From positions 1 to 64,000 of the forward strand of contig NZ_JAYRMI010000007.1 in the NCBI RefSeq assembly GCF_041904905.1: a stretch of DNA of 64,000 bases, given 5' to 3'. Source of the DNA: Zoogloea sp041904905 (lineage in GTDB: Bacteria > Pseudomonadota > Gammaproteobacteria > Burkholderiales > Rhodocyclaceae). How positions within the stretch are numbered: the stretch's first letter is position 1; every line of letters begins with the position of its first letter. Both the position numbers and the translations under genes were made by a program. This document shows positions 37,493-46,881 of the stretch, one piece after another. The notes under the pieces are model-generated. The model was given only the letters and a program-made list of their open reading frames with translations, ran no database searches and was not told the origin of the DNA.

Positions 37493-39433
37493 TCAGCGGA
37501 AGTCGTAGCGCAGGGTGCCGAACAGGGTGCGACCTTCCGCCGGGTAGAAGTAGTAGTCGCCGGCGAAGGACGAGTACAGGGCGTAGGGCGCGTACTTCTG
37601 GTTGGTGGCGTTGGCGAGACGCAGCTGCAGGGTCACGTCACGCAGCTTCCAGTCGGCGTGCAGATCGAGGATGCCGTAGCTGTCGAGCTGCTCCTTGGTG
37701 TTGTCGAAGTCGCCCCCGAAGCGGCGCTTGCCGACGTGGGTCCAGGTGGCGCCGTAGCGGCCGGCGGTGGCGGCGTCGAACACCGCGCCAAGCCGGTACT
37801 TGAGCTTGGGGGCGAGGGTGACGGCGTTGCCGCTGTAGGGGCCGTCGACGAACTTGGCGTTCTGGGTGGTGAGGCCGGCGTTGAGTTCGAGCTTGGGCAG
37901 GGCGCGCCAGCGGGCTTCGAGTTCGAGGCCCTCGCGGCGGGTGCGGTCGAAGTTCTCGTTGGCGTAGGTGATGGGGTTGTAGCCGATCTCGTCGGTGAGG
38001 CTGAGGCGGTAGAGGGCGCCCTGCAGCGTGAGGCCGTCGGCCTTGTAGCGGGCGCCGACTTCGAGGTTGGTGCCGTGCTGGGGCCGCACGTTGCCGCCGG
38101 TGAACACCGGGGCGTAGGTGAGCGGGTCGTAGCCGAAGAGTTCGTCGGTGTTGGCGAAGCGGAACACCTGGCCCCAGCGGGTGAACAGCCGGGTACGGCG
38201 GTCGAGATCCCAGGCGAGGCCGGCCTCGAAGGCGTTGCGGGCGTGGCTGGCTTCGCCGTCGATGCCGTTGGCGCGGTCTTCGGCGTGCTGGCGGACGATC
38301 TGGCGGCGGCCGCCCAAGGTGAGGTGCAGGTCGGAGCGGAGCGAGGTGGTGTTCTGCAGGTAGAAGGCGCGGGAGAGCTGGGAGCCGGATTGATCCAGCG
38401 CGACGTTGTCGACCTTGCCGTGGAACACGTCCAGCCCGCCGACGGTGGTGCTGGCGAGCCCGGCCAGCCCGTGGCGCCACTGCAGGCGCGGGGTGAAGGC
38501 GGTGGTGTCGCGGTTGGCGATGTAGGGGGTGGCGCCGTACACGGCGTTCTGACGCGAGCTGTTGTAGGTGACCTCGCCTTCGAAGCTCAGGGTGTCGGTG
38601 ATGGCGTAGCGCACGCCCGGGCGCAGGCGGTAGCCCTCGCGCTTCTGGTGGTCGGTGAGGCTGCGGGCGCGGGTGGGGTCGGCGTCGTAGTCGGCGCGCT
38701 TGATGGAGCCCGGCAGGCCGTTGGAATCGCCATAGGCGGCCACGTCGACGAAGACTTCGCGCTCGTCGCCGAGGATGTGCCCGACCCGGCCGGCGAGGGC
38801 GCGCTGGTCGCCCTGGGTGTTCTGGCGCCAGCCGTTCACGTCGGCGTAGTTGGCGAACACGTTGAAGTAGGTGGCGTCGGCCGCGCCGGCGGCGGACACA
38901 TCCACCCGGTGGTAGCCGTAGCTGCCGAGGGTGAGGCCGGCGCTGGCGCGGGGGGCGCCGGATTTGTCGGTGACGATGTTGATGACGCCGCCCACGCTGC
39001 GGTCGCCGAACAGCACGCCGCCGGTGCCGCGCATCACTTCGACGCGGGAGACGTTCTGCAGCGGGATGGCCGACCAGTCGATGCCGCTCATGTCCACCGG
39101 GTTGAGGCGCTGGCCGTCGAGGAGGATGAGGGTGTTGCTGCCGGCGGATTCGCCGAAGCCGCGCAGGTCGACCGCGGTGTCGATGCCCAGCGCGCCGGAC
39201 ATGGGACGCACGTCGATGCCGGCGGCCATGCCCAGCACGTCGGGCAGGCTGGCGGCGCCGGAGCGGGCGATGTCGTCGCGGCCGATGCGGGTGAGACTGA
39301 CCGGGGCTTTGGATTCGGCGTCGTCGAAGCGGCTGGCGCTGACGACGACTTCGGGCTGCGGGTCGGCGGCAAGGGCCGGCGCGGCAAGGCTTGCAGCCAC
39401 GGCGAGCGCAACGGCGGAATGGCGGTCGATCAT
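37493..39433 (-). CDS. Second TonB-dependent cobalamin-type receptor
   Basis: The 646-residue receptor has a signal peptide (ending ALA), a TonB box region PEVVVSASR, a plug with SLPDVLGMAAGIDV and GTGGVLFGDRSVGGVINIVT in part, and a barrel ending GTLRYDFR. It differs considerably from the BtuB at 35208 in length and sequence. Its own cobalamin riboswitch (39580-39768) shows B12 control, so it probably imports cobalamin or a related corrinoid, such as cobinamide, that the adjacent cobU-cobT-cobS-cobC genes could complete. That specificity is inference. Confidence 0.88.
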   Translation of the reverse strand: MIDRHSAVALAVAASLAAPALAADPQPEVVVSASRFDDAESKAPVSLTRIGRDDIARSGAASLPDVLGMAAGIDVRPMSGALGIDTAVDLRGFGESAGSNTLILLDGQRLNPVDMSGIDWSAIPLQNVSRVEVMRGTGGVLFGDRSVGGVINIVTDKSGAPRASAGLTLGSYGYHRVDVSAAGAADATYFNVFANYADVNGWRQNTQGDQRALAGRVGHILGDEREVFVDVAAYGDSNGLPGSIKRADYDADPTRARSLTDHQKREGYRLRPGVRYAITDTLSFEGEVTYNSSRQNAVYGATPYIANRDTTAFTPRLQWRHGLAGLASTTVGGLDVFHGKVDNVALDQSGSQLSRAFYLQNTTSLRSDLHLTLGGRRQIVRQHAEDRANGIDGEASHARNAFEAGLAWDLDRRTRLFTRWGQVFRFANTDELFGYDPLTYAPVFTGGNVRPQHGTNLEVGARYKADGLTLQGALYRLSLTDEIGYNPITYANENFDRTRREGLELEARWRALPKLELNAGLTTQNAKFVDGPYSGNAVTLAPKLKYRLGAVFDAATAGRYGATWTHVGKRRFGGDFDNTKEQLDSYGILDLHADWKLRDVTLQLRLANATNQKYAPYALYSSFAGDYYFYPAEGRTLFGTLRYDFR

Positions 39434-39579
39434 TTTTATGTGTTCTCCCTGGCCCGCTGGCGTCCCCGCCGGATCGGGCAAATCATGTGTGGAAGCACGC
39501 GTGGGGAGAAACTGGGAGAGGCGCCGGAAAACCCCGGCTGCGCCCGTCGCCACCACCCCGTGGCACTTCCGCTTGGTGT

Positions 39580-39768
39580 GTCCGAGGCCGGTATCCGGGC
39601 TCGCAGGCTGGGCGGGTGGATGGACCACCGGCCGCGGCGCGTCGCCTTCCCAGGTTGAAGAACCCAGTGGCTCATTGACGCGCCGTGCACCTGCTTACCG
39701 TTGCGGGGGCAGCACAGGCATGACGGCTTCGAGGAAGACCGCGCACCTGTTTCCCGTTTAACTCCGGG
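39580..39768 (-). promoter_or_regulatory. Cobalamin riboswitch in the leader of the second receptor
   Basis: On the minus strand the leader repeats the same aptamer parts as the first switch: ACGGGAAACAGGTG, TGCCCCCGCAACGGTAA, and the B12 box GAGCCCGGATACCGGCC, followed by a hairpin that again contains GGAAGTGCCACGGGG, ending about 110 bases before the ATG. The two leaders are close copies. The rest of the 439-base gap to cobU (39769-39872) should hold the two divergent promoters. Confidence 0.95.
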
Positions 39769-39872
39769 GCCGGATGGCCCGTGGAGCACCTGGAGCACTT
39801 TGTTGCCGGCAGACGCCGCCGCCGGCAAACAGCCTGCGATAATACCACCGATTCAGACACTTCCGGATTTCC

Positions 39873-40430
39873 ATGAGCTGCGAACTGATCCTCGGCGGCG
39901 CCCGTTCGGGCAAGAGCCGCCTGGCCGAAACCCACGCCGCGGCGAGCGGGCTTGCCGTGCATGTCATCGTCACCGCGGAGGCGCTGGACGAAGAAATGAG
40001 CGCCCGCATCGCCCGCCATCGGGTCGACCGGCCGGCTGGCTGGCAGGTGGTCGAGGCGCCCCGCCAGCTCGCCGCGGCCCTTGAATCCACCGCCGCGGCG
40101 GATCGCTGCGTGGTGGTCGATTGCCTGACCCTGTGGCTGGCCAACCTGCTCGATGGCGCCGAAACCCTGACCCCCGGCGACGGCGCCGAACGGCTGCCGC
40201 TGTTCGCCCGGGAGCGCGCCGCGCTGCTCGACCTGATCCCCCGCCTGCCCGGCCGGGTGATCTTCGTGGCCAACGAGGTGGGCCTAGGCCTGGTGCCCGA
40301 GACGCCGCTCGGCCGGCTGTTCCGCGACGAGGCCGGGCGCGTCAATCAGGCCGTGGCGGCCCTGTGCGAGCGGGTGGTGTTCGTCGCCGCCGGCCTGCCG
40401 CTGGTCCTCAAGGACACACCCCGCCCCTGA
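39873..40430 (+). CDS. cobU: Adenosylcobinamide kinase/guanylyltransferase CobU
   Basis: The 185-residue protein has the CobU P-loop LILGGARSGKSRLAE at the start, a second motif VVDCLTLWLANLL, and NEVGLGLVPETPLGRLFRDE, which is the family signature (given here in short pieces). It phosphorylates adenosylcobinamide and attaches GMP, the first step of nucleotide-loop assembly. It is the first of four genes cobU-cobT-cobS-cobC on the plus strand and is divergent from the second receptor. Confidence 0.94.
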   Translation: MSCELILGGARSGKSRLAETHAAASGLAVHVIVTAEALDEEMSARIARHRVDRPAGWQVVEAPRQLAAALESTAAADRCVVVDCLTLWLANLLDGAETLTPGDGAERLPLFARERAALLDLIPRLPGRVIFVANEVGLGLVPETPLGRLFRDEAGRVNQAVAALCERVVFVAAGLPLVLKDTPRP

Positions 40431-40503
40431 CTCCGCCCCCCATTTCCCACCACCCGCCCCGCCCTGCTAGCATCCGCCGCTTCGCCCCGTTCCCGACCCC
40501 GTC

Positions 40504-41538
40504 ATGACCTACGCCATCGCCCGCCCCGACCAGGGCCTCGCCGCCGCCCTCCAGCAGCGCATCGACACCAAGACCAAGCCCCTCGGCGCCCTCGGCCGGC
40601 TCGAAGCCCTGGCGAAGCAGATCGGCCTCGTCCAGCAGACCCTGTCGCCCGAGCTGCGCCAGCCCCACATGCTGGTGTTCGCCGGCGACCACGGCGCGGC
40701 GAAGGCCGGCGTGTCGGCCTACCCCCAGGACGTGACCTGGCAGATGGTGGAGAACTTCCTGGCCGGCGGCGCGGCGATCAACGTCTTCGCCCGCCAGATG
40801 GGCCTGGGCCTCACGGTGGTGGATGCGGGCGTGGCTCATGATTTCGAGGCCCGCCCCGGCCTCGTCGACGCCAAGCTCGGCGCCGGCACCGCCAACTATC
40901 TGGAAACCCCGGCGATGGACGCCGCCACCCGCGACGCCGCCCTGGCCCGCGGCCGCAAGCTCGCCCACGCGCTGGCCGCCGACGGCTGCAACGTGGTCGG
41001 CTTCGGCGAGATGGGCATCGGCAACACCGCCGCCGCGTCGCTCCTCACCCACTGCCTCGCCGGCGCCGACCTGGCCACCGTGATCGGTCGCGGCACCGGC
41101 CTCGACGACGCCGGCCTCGACCGCAAGCGCGCCCTGCTGGCCCGCGCCGCGGCCCGCGGCGGGCGCCCCGCCGACCCGCTGGCCGCGCTGGCCGAATACG
41201 GCGGCTTCGAGATCGCCATGATGGCCGGCGCCATGCTGGGCGCGGCCGAGGCGAAGATGGTGCTGCTGATCGACGGCTTCATCGTCACCAGCGCGCTGCT
41301 GGTGGCCCACGCCATCGCGCCGGCGATCCTCGACTACTGCGTGTTCGCCCACCGCTCCCACGAGGCCGGCCACGCGGTGCAGCTGGCTCACCTGGGCGCC
41401 GAACCGCTGGTGCAGCTCGACCTGCGCCTGGGCGAAGGCACCGGCGCGGCGCTGGCCTACCCCCTGGTGCAGGCGGCGGTGAACTTCCTCACCGAGATGG
41501 CCAGCTTCGAATCCGCCGGCGTGGCCGGCAAGTCCTGA
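40504..41538 (+). CDS. cobT: Nicotinate-nucleotide-dimethylbenzimidazole phosphoribosyltransferase CobT
   Basis: The 344-residue enzyme shows CobT motifs: KTKPLGALGRLEALA, FAGDHGAAKAGVSAYP, EMGIGNTAAAS, and the catalytic glutamate in LRLGEGTGAALA. It makes alpha-ribazole phosphate from the lower-ligand base and nicotinate mononucleotide. It lies 73 bases after cobU and 11 bases before cobS. Confidence 0.95.
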   Translation: MTYAIARPDQGLAAALQQRIDTKTKPLGALGRLEALAKQIGLVQQTLSPELRQPHMLVFAGDHGAAKAGVSAYPQDVTWQMVENFLAGGAAINVFARQMGLGLTVVDAGVAHDFEARPGLVDAKLGAGTANYLETPAMDAATRDAALARGRKLAHALAADGCNVVGFGEMGIGNTAAASLLTHCLAGADLATVIGRGTGLDDAGLDRKRALLARAAARGGRPADPLAALAEYGGFEIAMMAGAMLGAAEAKMVLLIDGFIVTSALLVAHAIAPAILDYCVFAHRSHEAGHAVQLAHLGAEPLVQLDLRLGEGTGAALAYPLVQAAVNFLTEMASFESAGVAGKS

Positions 41539-41549
41539 CCGCAGCCCGG

Positions 41550-42320
41550 ATGCGCACCCAGCTCGAACTCTTCTTCATCGCCATCGGCTTCTTCACCCGC
41601 CTGCCGGTGCCCCGCTGGGTCGAGTTCGCCCCCGAAAAGCTCGGCTACGCGGCGCGCTACCTGCCCCTGGTGGGCTGGCTGGTGGGGCTCGTCGGCGTGG
41701 CGGTGTATCTGCTGGCGGTGCAGGTGCTGCCGGTGGATGTGGCCGTGGTGCTGGCGATGGCCGCCACCATCCGCGTCACCGGCGCCTTCCACGAAGACGG
41801 CTGGGCCGACACCTGCGACGGCCTGGGCGGCGGGTGGACCCGCGAGCAGGTGCTGGCGATCATGAAGGACTCGCGGATCGGCAGCTACGGCACCATCGGG
41901 CTGGTGCTCATGCTCCTCGCCAAGTATCTGGCCCTCACCAACCTGGGCGCCGAAGACGACTACCCGGCGATCGCCGCCCTGCTGGTGGCCCACCCCCTGT
42001 CGCGGCTGGTGGCGGTGGGGCTGATGGCAACCCTCGACTACGCCCGCGCGGACGCCACCTCCAAATCCGCCCCGGCGGCCCGCCGACCCACCGCCGCCGA
42101 ACTGGGCATCGCCACCCTGGCCGGGGTGGTGCCGCTGCTGCTCCTCAACCCCCGCGAGGCGCTGCTGGCCCTGGCGGTGAGCGCGGCAGTGGGCATCCTG
42201 GCCCGGCGCACCTTCCGCCGCCGCCTGGGCGGCTACACCGGCGACTGCCTGGGCGCCGCCCAACAGGTAGCCGAACTCGCGATCTACCTGGGAATCCTCG
42301 CCGCGTGGAGCTTTACCTGA
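41550..42320 (+). CDS. cobS: Adenosylcobinamide-GDP ribazoletransferase CobS
   Basis: A 256-residue polytopic membrane protein with the CobS motifs FFTRLPVPRW, FHEDGWADTCDGLGGG, IMKDSRIGSYG, and the final GGYTGDCLGA. It joins GDP-cobinamide with alpha-ribazole phosphate in the inner membrane. Its end overlaps the cobC start by 16 bases, so the two are coupled. Confidence 0.94.
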   Translation: MRTQLELFFIAIGFFTRLPVPRWVEFAPEKLGYAARYLPLVGWLVGLVGVAVYLLAVQVLPVDVAVVLAMAATIRVTGAFHEDGWADTCDGLGGGWTREQVLAIMKDSRIGSYGTIGLVLMLLAKYLALTNLGAEDDYPAIAALLVAHPLSRLVAVGLMATLDYARADATSKSAPAARRPTAAELGIATLAGVVPLLLLNPREALLALAVSAAVGILARRTFRRRLGGYTGDCLGAAQQVAELAIYLGILAAWSFT

Positions 42321-42856
42321 TCCGTCACCCCCGGCCCGCCGTGGCGCCGGGGGTCTGCTACGGCCAGCTCGATCTGGGCCTGGCCGAATCCGCCCACACC
42401 GTGGCCGCGCGCCTGCGCCCGCTGCTGCCGGCCGACTACGCCCTCTTCGCCAGCCCCCTGGCCCGCGCCCGGCTGCTCGCCGACGCCCTCGGCACCCCGC
42501 AGCTCGACCCGCGCCTGAAGGAGATCCACTTCGGCGACTGGGAAGGGCGCAGCTACGACGACATCGGCCGGGCCGCCCTCGACGCCTGGGCCGACGCCCC
42601 GCTGGATTTCGCCCCGCCCGGCGGCGAATCGCCCCGCCAGATGGCCGCCCGCGCGCTGGATTTCCTCGCCGGCCTGCGCCTCCGCGCACCCGCCGCCGCC
42701 GTGGTGGTGGCCCACGGCGGGCCGCTCCGGGCCATCGCCGGCGAACTCCTCGGCCTGCCGCCGGAGCGCTGGCTCACCCTCGACTTCGCCTGCGGCGAAG
42801 TCACCCGGCTGGATCTCCACGACTGGGGCACCGTGCTGCGCTGGTTCAACCGCTGA
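42305..42856 (+). CDS. cobC: Alpha-ribazole phosphatase CobC (histidine phosphatase family)
   Basis: The 183-residue protein starts at GTG 42305, inside the end of cobS. It has the phosphohistidine motif LYLIRHPRP (RH catalytic pair), FASPLARARLLADAL, EIHFGDWEGR and the second catalytic histidine in VVVAHGGPLRAIAGE. In this context it should remove the phosphate from adenosylcobalamin-5'-phosphate or alpha-ribazole-P, the last step of the pathway. The family is broad, so the name relies on context. Confidence 0.85.
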   Translation: MELYLIRHPRPAVAPGVCYGQLDLGLAESAHTVAARLRPLLPADYALFASPLARARLLADALGTPQLDPRLKEIHFGDWEGRSYDDIGRAALDAWADAPLDFAPPGGESPRQMAARALDFLAGLRLRAPAAAVVVAHGGPLRAIAGELLGLPPERWLTLDFACGEVTRLDLHDWGTVLRWFNR

Positions 42857-43040
42857 ACGACAACCCATATCGGGTAGCCGACCGTCCACCTCAGCGCGTC
42901 GGCATTTCAGCGGATGCTAACATTCGACCCGGATGGCATTGCCTCCGGACGAACCATCCTTCCCCACTGAGTTCCCCCGGCGCCCGTCGCCCGCAGAAGG
43001 CGCGGCCCCCCGGCAACGCAACGACTCGAAGGAACAGCCC

Positions 43041-43685
43041 ATGCTCCGCCTCTCCCGCCGCACCCTGCGGCACACCGCCGCCACCCTCGCCGCCGCGCTG
43101 GGCTTTGCCGGCTCCGCCCACGCCTACCTGCTGTCGGCCTACGACGCGTCGGTCTACACCGGCGACACCGCCGCCCTGAACGCCGCCCTCGGCCTCACCA
43201 CCCTCACCGCGGTCGAGGATTTCGAGGACGCCGTGCCGGTGCCCGGCCTCGGCTCGTCCCTCGCCAGCGACGGCCGCAACCTGCCCAACCACGCCTGGGA
43301 CGGCATCACCACCACCGTCTCGGGCTACCCGGTGTTCACCATCAGCCTGCCCGGCATCCGCCTGTTCGGGATCGGCATCTCCGACAACGACGGCGGCGGC
43401 CAGACGATCACCGTCAACAACCTCCCGCCCCTCGATCTGTCCTCGGTGCCCGGCTACCGGGGCGACGTCAGCGGCCACGCCACCTACGTGATCGTCCGCG
43501 CCGAAGCGGGCGACGCCGACATCGCGCAGATCGCCATCGACGGCAGCATCACCCCGATGTTCGACCACCTCGTCCTGAGCACCGACGCCGGCCTGCCCGC
43601 CAGCGTGCCCGAGCCCGGCAGCGCGCTGCTCAGTCTGGGCGGCCTCGGCATCCTCGCCCGCCTGCGTCGCGGCGCCCGCCGCTGA
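43041..43685 (+). CDS. PEP-CTERM sorting-domain protein
   Basis: This 214-residue protein has a signal peptide (hydrophobic residues about 10-26, ending AHA) and a C-terminal sorting signal: VPEPGS, a hydrophobic segment LLSLGGLGILA and a basic tail RLRRGARR. The exosortase (EpsH) system cleaves and anchors such proteins, often with exopolysaccharide. The body carries no recognised catalytic motif. The ATG at 43041 has GAAGGA upstream; a longer frame upstream has none. No exosortase gene lies in the window. Confidence 0.88.
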   Translation: MLRLSRRTLRHTAATLAAALGFAGSAHAYLLSAYDASVYTGDTAALNAALGLTTLTAVEDFEDAVPVPGLGSSLASDGRNLPNHAWDGITTTVSGYPVFTISLPGIRLFGIGISDNDGGGQTITVNNLPPLDLSSVPGYRGDVSGHATYVIVRAEAGDADIAQIAIDGSITPMFDHLVLSTDAGLPASVPEPGSALLSLGGLGILARLRRGARR

Positions 43686-44000
43686 CCGCATCGCCCCGGA
43701 TCGGCCCCCTCGATCCGGGTCTTCCGCCCTCCGCTTTCCCCCCACAGCGGCCGCCCGTCGGCCCGCGTCGCCTGCCGCCAGCGCCTGCGCCGGCCGGCCA
43801 CCCCGCTCCGCCCCCGCCTGAAAGCACGAGGAAACCTCGTCATTTGTAAGCAATCATTTCAGCGCACCCGTTGATGATGGTTTTGACATTTCAGGATCGA
43901 ATTTAGCGAGATACTCGATTTAAGGGAAAAGCGCTGCCGCCCTCCGAACCCGTCCAGGCGTTCGGGCCAAAGTGCCGGCAAACCTCAAGGGGATTTCACC
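43686..44000. other. 315-base gap with possible terminator and promoter
   Basis: A hairpin (CCCGGATC ... GATCCGGG, about 43695-43719) follows the PEP-CTERM gene and may end its transcript, though the T-run is short. Bases 43845-43920 are unusually AT-rich for this genome and include a perfect TTGACA at 43883-43888; a matching -10 (GATACT at 43910-43915) is spaced 21 bases, too far for a good sigma-70 promoter. A promoter for the multicopper oxidase somewhere in this patch is likely. Confidence 0.5.
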
Positions 44001-45860
44001 ATGGAAAATCGACGCAAGCTCCTCAAGGCAGGTGGGGTGGGGTTGCTCTCCTACTTCGTCTCGCCGCTCAGTTTTGGCCAGACGGCGGCCACCCTGCTGT
44101 CGTCCATCCGCAGCCGGCAATTCACGCTGCCGATGCCCAACCCCCTCGACCCGGCCAACCAGTTTGCGCCGGACGCCCCCGGGGGCACCGCCTACACCCT
44201 GAAGATCAGGGAGTTCCAGGCCAACCTGGGCCTCATCGACCCGTCCACGGGCCGGGCCCTGCCCACCACCCTGTGGGGCTACGGCTCCACCACCCAGGCG
44301 CCCAGCTACCCCGGCCGCACCTTCAACCTGCGCCAGAACGTGCCCGTCACCGTGCGCTACGTGAACGAGCTGGTGAGCGGCACCGGCCCGCTGCCCCACC
44401 GCCTGCCGGTGGACACCACCCTCGACTGGGCCAACCCCGGCAACCTGGGCGGACGGGCGCCGGTGCCGCTGGTCGCCCACCGCCACGGCGGCGACCAGGG
44501 CACGCGCGCCGACGGCCTGCCCGACGCCTGGTCCACCCCCGACGCGAACCGGGACGGCATGCCCGACTACCGGGGCCGCCTGTTCAGCGCCAGCTACACC
44601 TTCGACAACAGCCAGGAAGCCGGCCACCTGTGGTATCACGACCACGCCCTGGGCGTGACCCGCCTCAACGTTTACATGGGCCTTGCCGGCAACTACTTCA
44701 TCCGCGACCGGAACGAGGACTACCTCGTCCAGTGCGGCCAGCTGCCGGCCTACCCCTACGAGCTGCCGATCTGCATCCAGGACCGCCAGTTCGGCGCCAC
44801 CGGCGCCCTCCAGTACCCGGCCACCGACCCAGCCAACCCCGCCGCCCCCAACCCCACCCATCTGCCCGAGTTCTTCGGCGACGTGGTGGTCGCCAACGGC
44901 CTGCCCTGGCCGCGCTTCGACTGCGAGCCGCGCCTCTATCGCCTGCGCCTGCTCAACGGCTCCGACTCGCGGGTATTCACCCTCAGCTTCGTGCCCGAGA
45001 ACTTCGCCGGCACCCGGCTCACCTTCTGGCAGATCGGCACCGACCTGGGCCTGATGAACAGCCCGGTGGCCCTCACCAGCCTCACCCTGGCCCCCGGCGA
45101 GCGGGCCGACGTGCTGGTGGATTTCTCGCGCATCGTCTGGTGGTGGCACGGCAAGGTGCTGGTCAAGAACAGCGCCAGCACCCCCTTCCCCAACGGCCTG
45201 CCGCCGGTGACCGGCACCACCGACCGGGTGATGGCCTTCAGCGTCACCAAGCCGCTGGGCTTCTTCGGGTGGAGCCTGGCGCTGCTCACCGGCGCCAGCA
45301 TCCCGTCCAACCTGCGCCCGGTGCATGGCCCGCTGCCCGCGCCCGTCACCGCCGGCGTCAAGGTGCGCAAGCTCATGCTGTTCGAAGGCACCGACGCCTA
45401 CGGCCGCCTGCAGACCATGCTCGGCACCGTCAATCCGGCCGCCGGCAACCCGGCCGGCCCGGGCTTCGGCACCTTCCTCTACACCGACCCGGTCACCGAG
45501 AACATCGCGGTGGGCAGCACCGAGATCTGGGAGATCTACAACACCACCGTAGACGCCCACCCCATCCACCTGCACCTCACCGCCTTCCGCGTGCTCGACC
45601 GGCAGGGCTTCACCGGCACCCTGCTGCCCAAGCCGATGGGCGTGGGCGCCACCGGCGGCTACCTCACCCGGATCGCCCTCGCCGGCACCCGGGCCCCCGC
45701 GCTGCCCACCGAGCAGGGCCGCAAGGACACCGTGCTGGCCTACCCGGGGCAGGTCACGCGCATCGTCGCCACCTTCAGCCGGCCGGGCGAGTACGTCTGG
45801 CACTGCCACATCCTGTCCCACGAAGACCACGAGATGATGCGCCGCTTCGTCGTCGCCTGA
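44001..45860 (+). CDS. Multicopper oxidase
   Basis: The 619-residue protein begins with a twin-arginine-type signal (NRRKLLKAGGVGLLSYF), fitting export of a folded copper enzyme. Copper-ligand motifs are visible: AHRHGGD near residue 155, HLWYHDHALG near 210, HPIHLHLTAF near 519 and HCHILSHEDHEMM near 600 with the Cys and axial Met of the type 1 site. The first motif is an unusual H-x-H form. It resembles CotA/bilirubin-oxidase-like members; metal or phenolic oxidation is likely but the substrate is open. No copper-resistance partner adjoins, although SCO lies 2.6 kb downstream. Confidence 0.9.
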   Translation: MENRRKLLKAGGVGLLSYFVSPLSFGQTAATLLSSIRSRQFTLPMPNPLDPANQFAPDAPGGTAYTLKIREFQANLGLIDPSTGRALPTTLWGYGSTTQAPSYPGRTFNLRQNVPVTVRYVNELVSGTGPLPHRLPVDTTLDWANPGNLGGRAPVPLVAHRHGGDQGTRADGLPDAWSTPDANRDGMPDYRGRLFSASYTFDNSQEAGHLWYHDHALGVTRLNVYMGLAGNYFIRDRNEDYLVQCGQLPAYPYELPICIQDRQFGATGALQYPATDPANPAAPNPTHLPEFFGDVVVANGLPWPRFDCEPRLYRLRLLNGSDSRVFTLSFVPENFAGTRLTFWQIGTDLGLMNSPVALTSLTLAPGERADVLVDFSRIVWWWHGKVLVKNSASTPFPNGLPPVTGTTDRVMAFSVTKPLGFFGWSLALLTGASIPSNLRPVHGPLPAPVTAGVKVRKLMLFEGTDAYGRLQTMLGTVNPAAGNPAGPGFGTFLYTDPVTENIAVGSTEIWEIYNTTVDAHPIHLHLTAFRVLDRQGFTGTLLPKPMGVGATGGYLTRIALAGTRAPALPTEQGRKDTVLAYPGQVTRIVATFSRPGEYVWHCHILSHEDHEMMRRFVVA

Positions 45861-45965
45861 GCGCGCGGGCCGGCCGGCGCAGCCCCGCGCCGGCCCGGGT
45901 GCGGAAGCGTCGGAAAAAATCGGGCAGAATCCGCCCACCGACGCCGCGCCCGCTCCGCCGCCCGT

Positions 45966-46003
45966 CGCCGTCCGCCCCCCGCGGGGCCGGGCGGCGTTTT
46001 TTC
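45966..46003 (+). terminator. Probable terminator after the multicopper oxidase
   Basis: A GC-rich imperfect hairpin (CGCCGTCCGCCCC with GGGGCCGGGCGGCG) is followed by six T residues, between the oxidase stop and the hydrolase start. Confidence 0.7.
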
Positions 46004-46044
46004 GTGCCGGCGCGGGCGGCGGCCCCGAACCGAGAGAGAACGCG

Positions 46045-46878
46045 ATGACCCACTTCCTGGCCGACGACGGCGAAAAGATCCACCTCAAGGTGTCCGGCGA
46101 GGGCCCGCCGATGGTGCTGCTGCACGGCTGGACCTCCTCCCACCGGGACTGGAACCCCTTCCTCGCCGAGCTGGAGCCCCACCGCCGCCTGTACCGCTGG
46201 GACGCCCGCGGCCACGGCGGCCATCGCCTCGAAACCGCCAGCGTGCCCACGGTGGCGCGCATGGCGCGGGATCTGCAGAACCTGCTCGACCGCCACCGGC
46301 TTGATCGGGTGGTCGTCGCCGGGCACTCGATGGGCGCCCTCACCCTGTGGCAATACCTGCGGGATTTCGGCAGCAGCCGGCTGGCCAAGATCGTCGTGAT
46401 CGACCAGTCGCCGCGCCTCGTCACCGACGCCGGCTGGCCCCACGGCATCTGCGGCGACTTCGACGAAGCCCGCAACGCCGCCTTCATCCGCGCGCTGGAG
46501 GCCGACTTCGCCGAGGCCGTGCTGCGCCTCGTCGCCTTCGGCCACAACGCCCGGGCGCGCCAGCTCTACGAGGAGAACGGCCCCGCCATCCAGTCGGCCC
46601 GCCAGCGCCTGGCCAGCTTCGACGCCCGCGCCCTGATCGAGTGCTGGCAGAGCCTCACCGCCGCCGACTACCGGGACGTGCTGCCCACCATCGACGTGCC
46701 GGCGCTGCTGGTGTACGGCGGGGCCAGCAACTTCTACTCCACCGCCACCGCCCATTACGTGCGCGACCGCATCCCCGACGCGCGCCTCCACGTCTACCCG
46801 GACGTGGACCACGCCCCGCACCTGTGGGAGCGGGCGCGCTTCGTGCGCGACGTGCTGGATTTCGTCGCCGGCGGCTGA
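46045..46878 (+). CDS. Alpha/beta-fold hydrolase
   Basis: The 277-residue protein has the alpha/beta hydrolase core: oxyanion segment VLLHGWTSSH, nucleophile elbow GHSMGA (Ser near residue 95), an acidic residue in the VPALLVYGG loop and a C-terminal histidine in DVDHAPHLW. It looks cytoplasmic. The family covers esterases, lipases and many others and no substrate can be assigned. It converges with the cytochrome/binding-protein fusion gene, four bases away. Confidence 0.85.
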   Translation: MTHFLADDGEKIHLKVSGEGPPMVLLHGWTSSHRDWNPFLAELEPHRRLYRWDARGHGGHRLETASVPTVARMARDLQNLLDRHRLDRVVVAGHSMGALTLWQYLRDFGSSRLAKIVVIDQSPRLVTDAGWPHGICGDFDEARNAAFIRALEADFAEAVLRLVAFGHNARARQLYEENGPAIQSARQRLASFDARALIECWQSLTAADYRDVLPTIDVPALLVYGGASNFYSTATAHYVRDRIPDARLHVYPDVDHAPHLWERARFVRDVLDFVAGG

Positions 46879-46881
46879 GGC

